Assembly: GCA_947246775.1 (NCBI GenBank)
Contig: CAMXTM010000068.1
Span: 1 to 8,899, forward strand
Length of the DNA stretch: 8,899 nucleotides
Direction of reading: 5' to 3'
Source of the DNA: an uncultured Clostridium sp.
GTDB taxonomy: Bacteria > Bacillota > Clostridia > Lachnospirales > Anaerotignaceae
Each line of letters starts with the position of its first letter. Within the stretch, counting starts at the first letter, position 1. Positions 7,745-8,899 of this stretch are shown one piece after another. Below the pieces are notes generated by a model that saw only the letters and a program-made list of their open reading frames with translations, was not told the DNA's origin and searched no databases. The position numbers and the translations under genes are program-made.

Positions 7745-7761
7745 GAGAAAAACCAAAGCAC

Positions 7762-7790
7762 TAGACAAAAAACGACAAATACTGTATAAT
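7762..7790 (+). promoter_or_regulatory. Toxin promoter, unit 1
   Basis: TAGACA (7762-7767), 17 nt, TATAAT (7785-7790) is a near-consensus SigA promoter. The expected transcript start is near 7797, giving a leader of about 36 nt before the ATG at 7833. Confidence 0.8.
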
Positions 7791-7796
7791 AACATC

Positions 7797-7832
7797 ATTG
7801 TTGGTGCCTCCAACGGAAAGGAGGTGGAGGTC
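7797..7832 (+). promoter_or_regulatory. Type A toxin leader with self-sequestering ribosome binding site, unit 1
   Basis: CCTCC at 7807-7811 can pair with GGAGG at 7820-7824, the ribosome binding site 8 nt from the ATG. An alternative 5' hairpin (GTTGG/CCAAC) is also possible. Such folds delay translation of type I toxins in the Fst family until the antisense RNA has had time to bind. Confidence 0.6.
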
Positions 7833-7919
7833 ATGACTAGCAATATCATAAGCTTTATCGCTTCTGTTGCGGCAGGCGTAGTTGCAAATTGCATCTACAA
7901 ATTCTTCGATAGAAGGTAG
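7833..7919 (+). CDS. Putative type I toxin peptide, type A (unit 1)
   Basis: The ORF encodes a 28-residue peptide beginning MTSNIISFIASVAAGVV, continuing ANCIYKFF and ending DRR. It has one hydrophobic segment (about residues 4-24) long enough to span the membrane and a charged C-terminal tail, the form of membrane-acting type I toxins such as Fst and the small Clostridioides difficile toxins. The start is fixed by AAAGGAGG 8 nt upstream and by the near-consensus promoter, which an in-frame upstream start at 7701 would have to cross. Its own terminator follows the stop. No similarity search was possible, so toxicity is inferred from architecture. A small signalling or membrane-regulator peptide is the alternative. 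Confidence 0.75.
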   Translation: MTSNIISFIASVAAGVVANCIYKFFDRR

Positions 7920-7921
7920 AT

Positions 7922-7995
7922 AAAGCAAAATCCCCAAGAGCGGCAACTCTTGGGGATTTCTTATTGTTGTTGAGTCCATGACTAGCAATTATTCA
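7922..7995 (-). ncRNA. Predicted antitoxin RNA, unit 1
   Basis: A small RNA of about 74 nt is predicted from the - strand promoter at 8002-8029 to the shared terminator. Upstream of its terminator hairpin it carries the complement of catgactagcaat, which in the toxin mRNA (7832-7844) covers the start codon, and the complement of attgttg, which lies at the mRNA 5' end (7797-7803). In the + strand these appear as direct repeats at 7977-7989 and 7963-7969. By analogy with RNAII of pAD1 par, the RNA should bind the toxin mRNA through the terminator loop and the repeats and block translation. End positions are estimates. Confidence 0.72.
7928..7959. terminator. Shared bidirectional terminator, unit 1
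   Basis: A perfect 13-bp stem (AAATCCCCAAGAG at 7928-7940 with its complement at 7947-7959) has the loop CGGCAA. T-rich sequence follows on both strands, so it can end both the toxin mRNA and the convergent RNA. Confidence 0.85.
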
Positions 7996-8001
7996 CTTCC
8001 T

Positions 8002-8029
8002 ATTATACAGCAAAAATCCAATTTGTCAA
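8002..8029 (-). promoter_or_regulatory. Antitoxin promoter, unit 1
   Basis: On the - strand TTGACA (8024-8029), 16 nt, TATAAT (8002-8007): both boxes are full consensus, so it should be stronger than the facing toxin promoter. The expected start is near 7995. Confidence 0.82.
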
Positions 8030-8058
8030 GAGACAAAAAGCGACAAATACTGTATAAT
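8030..8058 (+). promoter_or_regulatory. Toxin promoter, unit 2
   Basis: GAGACA (8030-8035), 17 nt, TATAAT (8053-8058). The -35 box directly abuts the divergent antitoxin -35 box of unit 1, and it is the weakest -35 of the four toxin promoters. Confidence 0.75.
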
Positions 8059-8064
8059 AACCTT

Positions 8065-8102
8065 GTTGTTGGACTCCTTCCGATGAAAAGGAGGTGAATC
8101 CC
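8065..8102 (+). promoter_or_regulatory. Type B toxin leader with self-sequestering ribosome binding site, unit 2
   Basis: CTCCTT at 8074-8079 can pair with AAGGAG within the ribosome binding site AAAAGGAGGTGA (8086-8097). The sequence differs from the type A leader, but the same fold is kept. Confidence 0.6.
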
Positions 8103-8189
8103 ATGTTCAACAACGTTATAGACTTTTTAATGACTGTTACAGCGGGAATTGTAATACATTACATTTGCCGCTGGATTGACAAACATTAA
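8103..8189 (+). CDS. Putative type I toxin peptide, type B (unit 2)
   Basis: The ORF encodes a 28-residue peptide starting MFNNVIDFLMTVTAGIV, then IHYICRWI, and ending DKH. It shares with type A the length, an N-N/S-N start, a central Ala-Gly-hydrophobic core, an aromatic-cationic turn (ICRW against IYKF) and the Asp-basic end, but few identical residues overall. It has one predicted membrane segment at about residues 5-24. The ATG at 8103 lies 8 nt after a near-perfect AAAGGAGGTGA ribosome binding site. The ORF is shorter than usual gene-calling cut-offs and would often be missed. It stands alone between its own promoter and terminator. The toxin function is inferred from the convergent RNA arrangement. 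Confidence 0.75.
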   Translation: MFNNVIDFLMTVTAGIVIHYICRWIDKH

Positions 8190-8190
8190 T

Positions 8191-8273
8191 AAAGCAAAAT
8201 CCCCAAGAGGTACCAGCTCTTGGGGATTTCTTTTTGTTGTTGTTTAATCCCATGTTCAACGTTGTTTTTTTCA
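8191..8273 (-). ncRNA. Predicted antitoxin RNA, unit 2
   Basis: A convergent RNA of about 83 nt is predicted from the promoter at 8280-8307. It carries the complement of aatcccatgttcaac, a perfect 15-base match to the toxin 2 start region (8097-8111; second copy 8246-8260), and of cttgttgttg, which lies at the toxin mRNA 5' end. This is the longest unbroken start-codon pairing of the four units. End positions are estimates. Confidence 0.72.
8197..8229. terminator. Shared bidirectional terminator, unit 2
   Basis: The stem is the same 13 bp as in unit 1 (8197-8209 and 8217-8229), with the 7-nt loop GTACCAG. T-rich flanks lie on both sides. Confidence 0.85.
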
Positions 8274-8279
8274 CTTCCT

Positions 8280-8307
8280 ATTATACAGCAAAAAACCAAA
8301 TTGTCAA
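8280..8307 (-). promoter_or_regulatory. Antitoxin promoter, unit 2
   Basis: On the - strand TTGACA (8302-8307), 16 nt, TATAAT (8280-8285). The expected start is near 8273. Confidence 0.82.
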
Positions 8308-8336
8308 TAGACAAAAAACGACAAATACTGTATAAT
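8308..8336 (+). promoter_or_regulatory. Toxin promoter, unit 3
   Basis: TAGACA (8308-8313), 17 nt, TATAAT (8331-8336). The -35 box abuts that of the divergent antitoxin promoter of unit 2. Confidence 0.8.
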
Positions 8337-8342
8337 AACCTT

Positions 8343-8380
8343 GTTGTTGATCTCCTTCCGATGGAAAGGAGGTGAATCTT
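8343..8380 (+). promoter_or_regulatory. Type B toxin leader with self-sequestering ribosome binding site, unit 3
   Basis: CTCCTTCC (8352-8359) can pair with GGAAAGGAG (8363-8371) with one bulged A, hiding the ribosome binding site before the ATG at 8381. It is the most stable-looking of the four leader folds. Confidence 0.62.
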
Positions 8381-8467
8381 ATGATCAACAACGTTGCAGA
8401 CTTTATAATGACTGTTACAGCGGGAATTGTAATACATTACATTTGCCGTTGGATAGACAGACATTAA
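8381..8467 (+). CDS. Putative type I toxin peptide, type B (unit 3)
   Basis: The ORF encodes a 28-residue peptide starting MINNVADFIMTVTAGIV, then IHYICRWI, and ending DRH. It differs from the unit 2 peptide at only a few positions, mostly near the N-terminus where the antisense-binding start region lies. The central and C-terminal codons are almost identical in DNA, which points to recent duplication. It has one membrane-spanning hydrophobic segment and a charged end. AAAGGAGGTGA lies 7-8 nt before the ATG. The ORF has its own promoter and terminator. As in the other units, I infer the toxin role from the arrangement and not from a known homologue. Confidence 0.75.
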   Translation: MINNVADFIMTVTAGIVIHYICRWIDRH

Positions 8468-8471
8468 GATA

Positions 8472-8552
8472 AAGTCAAAATCCCCAAGAGGTACCATCTC
8501 TTGGGGATTTCTTGTTGTTGTTTTTCTTATGATCTCAACGTTGCCTTTTTCA
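8472..8552 (-). ncRNA. Predicted antitoxin RNA, unit 3
   Basis: A convergent RNA of about 81 nt is predicted from the promoter at 8559-8586. Its match to the toxin 3 start region is in two blocks: tcttatgatc (8377-8386 and 8525-8534) and caacgttgc (8389-8397 and 8536-8544), separated by a two-base against one-base mismatch. A further 10-base match, cttgttgttg, covers the toxin mRNA 5' end (8340-8349 and 8511-8520). End positions are estimates. Confidence 0.72.
8478..8510. terminator. Shared bidirectional terminator, unit 3
   Basis: The invariant 13-bp stem lies at 8478-8490 and 8498-8510 with the loop GTACCAT, one base different from unit 2. A G-T and a T-A pair could shorten the loop to ACC. 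Confidence 0.85.
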
Positions 8553-8558
8553 CTTATT

Positions 8559-8586
8559 ATTATACAGCAAAAACGCTATTTGTCAA
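8559..8586 (-). promoter_or_regulatory. Antitoxin promoter, unit 3
   Basis: On the - strand TTGACA (8581-8586), 16 nt, TATAAT (8559-8564). The expected start is near 8552. The spacer has diverged from units 1, 2 and 4, but both boxes are kept. Confidence 0.82.
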
Positions 8587-8615
8587 TAGACAAAAAGCGA
8601 CAAATATTGTATAAT
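8587..8615 (+). promoter_or_regulatory. Toxin promoter, unit 4
   Basis: TAGACA (8587-8592), 17 nt, TATAAT (8610-8615). It is divergent from, and abuts, the antitoxin promoter of unit 3. Confidence 0.8.
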
Positions 8616-8621
8616 AACATC

Positions 8622-8657
8622 ATTGTTGGCGCCTCCAACGGAAAGGAGGTGGAGGTC
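8622..8657 (+). promoter_or_regulatory. Type A toxin leader with self-sequestering ribosome binding site, unit 4
   Basis: The leader is nearly identical to that of unit 1 (one base change, GGCGCC for GGTGCC). CCTCC at 8632-8636 can pair with GGAGG at 8645-8649. Confidence 0.6.
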
Positions 8658-8744
8658 ATGTTCAGCAATATAATAGGTTTTATCTCTTCTATTGCAGCAG
8701 GCGTAGTTGCAAACTGCATCTACAAATTCTTCGACAGAAGGTAG
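8658..8744 (+). CDS. Putative type I toxin peptide, type A (unit 4)
   Basis: The ORF encodes a 28-residue peptide starting MFSNIIGFISSIAAGVV, then ANCIYKFF, and ending DRR. The second half is identical to the unit 1 peptide. The differences lie in the first 12 residues, again within or next to the antisense target. A single hydrophobic segment and basic end suggest a membrane-acting peptide. The ATG at 8658 is chosen because AAAGGAGG lies 8 nt upstream; an in-frame ATG at 8529 would run through two promoters. The ORF is followed by its own terminator and a convergent antitoxin promoter. The function is inferred. Confidence 0.75.
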   Translation: MFSNIIGFISSIAAGVVANCIYKFFDRR

Positions 8745-8746
8745 AT

Positions 8747-8821
8747 AAAGCAAAATCCCCAAGAGCTCGTACCTCTTGGGGATTTCTTATTGTTGTTGAG
8801 TTTATGTTCAGCAATTATTCA
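8747..8821 (-). ncRNA. Predicted antitoxin RNA, unit 4
   Basis: A convergent RNA of about 75 nt is predicted from the promoter at 8828-8855. It carries the complement of atgttcagcaat, matching the toxin 4 start region (8658-8669; second copy 8804-8815), and of attgttg, matching the mRNA 5' end (8622-8628; second copy 8789-8795). End positions are estimates. Confidence 0.72.
8753..8785. terminator. Shared bidirectional terminator, unit 4
   Basis: The invariant 13-bp stem lies at 8753-8765 and 8773-8785 with the loop CTCGTAC. T-rich flanks lie on both strands. Confidence 0.85.
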
Positions 8822-8827
8822 CTTCCT

Positions 8828-8855
8828 ATTATACAGCAAAAAACCAAATTGTCAA
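8828..8855 (-). promoter_or_regulatory. Antitoxin promoter, unit 4
   Basis: On the - strand TTGACA (8850-8855), 16 nt, TATAAT (8828-8833). The expected start is near 8821. Unlike the inner copies it is not paired with an intact divergent toxin promoter. Confidence 0.82.
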
Positions 8856-8869
8856 TAGAAAAAAATAAC

Positions 8870-8899
8870 AAAAAAAGGTTGGCTTGCGCCAACCCTTTT
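8870..8899. terminator. Hairpin terminator at the right edge of the window
   Basis: The 7-bp stem GGTTGGC (8877-8883) / GCCAACC (8888-8894) has a TTGC loop. Seven A residues lie on the left and C-TTTT runs to the window edge, so it could work in either direction. It may end a - strand gene that lies beyond the window. Confidence 0.7.

Larger units (their letters stand above)
7832..7989 (+). repeat. Start-codon direct repeat, unit 1 (13 bp)
   Basis: The sequence catgactagcaat occurs at 7832-7844 (toxin start codon) and at 7977-7989 (inside the antitoxin RNA gene). It is not shared with the other units. Confidence 0.85.
8097..8260 (+). repeat. Start-codon direct repeat, unit 2 (15 bp)
   Basis: The sequence aatcccatgttcaac occurs at 8097-8111 (covering the toxin start codon) and at 8246-8260 (antitoxin RNA gene). 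Confidence 0.85.
8377..8544 (+). repeat. Start-codon direct repeat, unit 3 (10 + 9 bp)
   Basis: tcttatgatc and caacgttgc occur in order at 8377-8397 (toxin start) and 8525-8544 (antitoxin RNA gene), with a small internal difference. Confidence 0.82.
8658..8815 (+). repeat. Start-codon direct repeat, unit 4 (12 bp)
   Basis: The sequence atgttcagcaat occurs at 8658-8669 (toxin start codon) and 8804-8815 (antitoxin RNA gene). Confidence 0.85.
7658..8870. repeat. Tandem array of four type I toxin-antitoxin-like units plus remnants
   Basis: Four units repeat with start codons at 7833, 8103, 8381 and 8658 (pitch 270, 278 and 277 bp). Each contains a + strand promoter, a 28-codon ORF, a 13-bp bidirectional hairpin and a - strand promoter. 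Units 1 and 4 encode one peptide type (A), units 2 and 3 another (B). A decayed copy of type A lies at the left edge (7658-7746). The right edge (8856-8870) looks like a decayed toxin promoter. This is consistent with repeated local duplication and divergence. Confidence 0.85.

Noticed and set aside
7701..7919. Longer 72-residue form of the unit 1 toxin
   Set aside because: The upstream part runs through the toxin promoter and leader and has no ribosome binding site. The 28-codon form has a perfect site, and the same length is kept in all four units.
7640..8497. Several - strand open frames of 75-103 codons over the array
   Set aside because: They run antisense through toxin ORFs, terminators and promoters, have no ribosome binding sites, and are open only because the repeats are.
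7780..8615. LexA-like box in the tactgtata sequence of toxin promoters
   Set aside because: It resembles the E. coli half-site only because it overlaps TATAAT. The Firmicute LexA site (GAAC-N4-GTTC type) is absent.
8529..8744. Longer 71-residue form of the unit 4 toxin
   Set aside because: It would cross the antitoxin 3 and toxin 4 promoters. The ATG at 8529 is itself the antisense copy of the unit 3 start codon.
7762..8855. CRISPR array or insertion-sequence cluster
   Set aside because: The repeat period of 270-278 bp, the internal promoters and ORFs, and the absence of uniform short repeats, transposase or terminal inverted repeats do not fit either.

Overview
The window looks like chromosomal DNA of a motile, low-GC Firmicute, most likely a Clostridium-like or Lachnospiraceae-like member of the Clostridia. 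The DNA is AT-rich, every gene has a strong AGGAGG-type ribosome binding site, and the gene order flgM-flgN-flgK-flgL-DUF6470(yviE-like)-fliW-csrA is the one known from Bacillus and Clostridia. The species cannot be named from this sequence.

Layout. (1) 1-475: the 3' end of a gene that starts outside the window, closed by a hairpin terminator at 499-537. (2) 538-708: a non-coding leader with a GCCGATAT element that resembles the -10 of the flagellar sigma factor (SigD/sigma-28). (3) 709-7623: seven tightly packed flagellar genes on the + strand. They encode the anti-sigma factor FlgM, the chaperone FlgN, the two hook-filament junction proteins FlgK (unusually large, about 1083 aa) and FlgL (428 aa), a DUF6470 protein, the CsrA antagonist FliW and the RNA-binding regulator CsrA. 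A hairpin cluster between flgL and the DUF6470 gene may divide the operon. A strong terminator follows csrA. (4) 7658-8870: a tandem array with a pitch of 270-278 bp. It holds four intact copies, plus one decayed copy at the left edge, of what I interpret as a type I toxin-antitoxin module.

Each array unit has the same parts. A + strand promoter (TAGACA or GAGACA, 17 nt, TATAAT) is followed by a leader that can fold to hide its ribosome binding site, and then by a 28-codon ORF for a hydrophobic peptide with a charged C-terminus. Next come a perfect 13-bp bidirectional terminator and a - strand consensus promoter (TTGACA, 16 nt, TATAAT). That promoter would make a convergent RNA of about 75-83 nt ending at the same terminator. 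The convergent RNA carries a copy of the start-codon region of its own toxin gene in antisense sense. This copy changes from unit to unit together with the toxin it faces. The design closely parallels the Fst/RNAII par locus of plasmid pAD1, but here it is chromosomal, tandem and built from two peptide subfamilies in an A-B-B-A order. This array is the most interesting part of the window.

How the parts work together. FlgM holds back SigD until the hook is finished. FlgN escorts FlgK and FlgL to export. FliW and CsrA couple flagellin level to translation. The toxin array has its own promoters and terminators and looks functionally separate from the flagellar operon that it follows.
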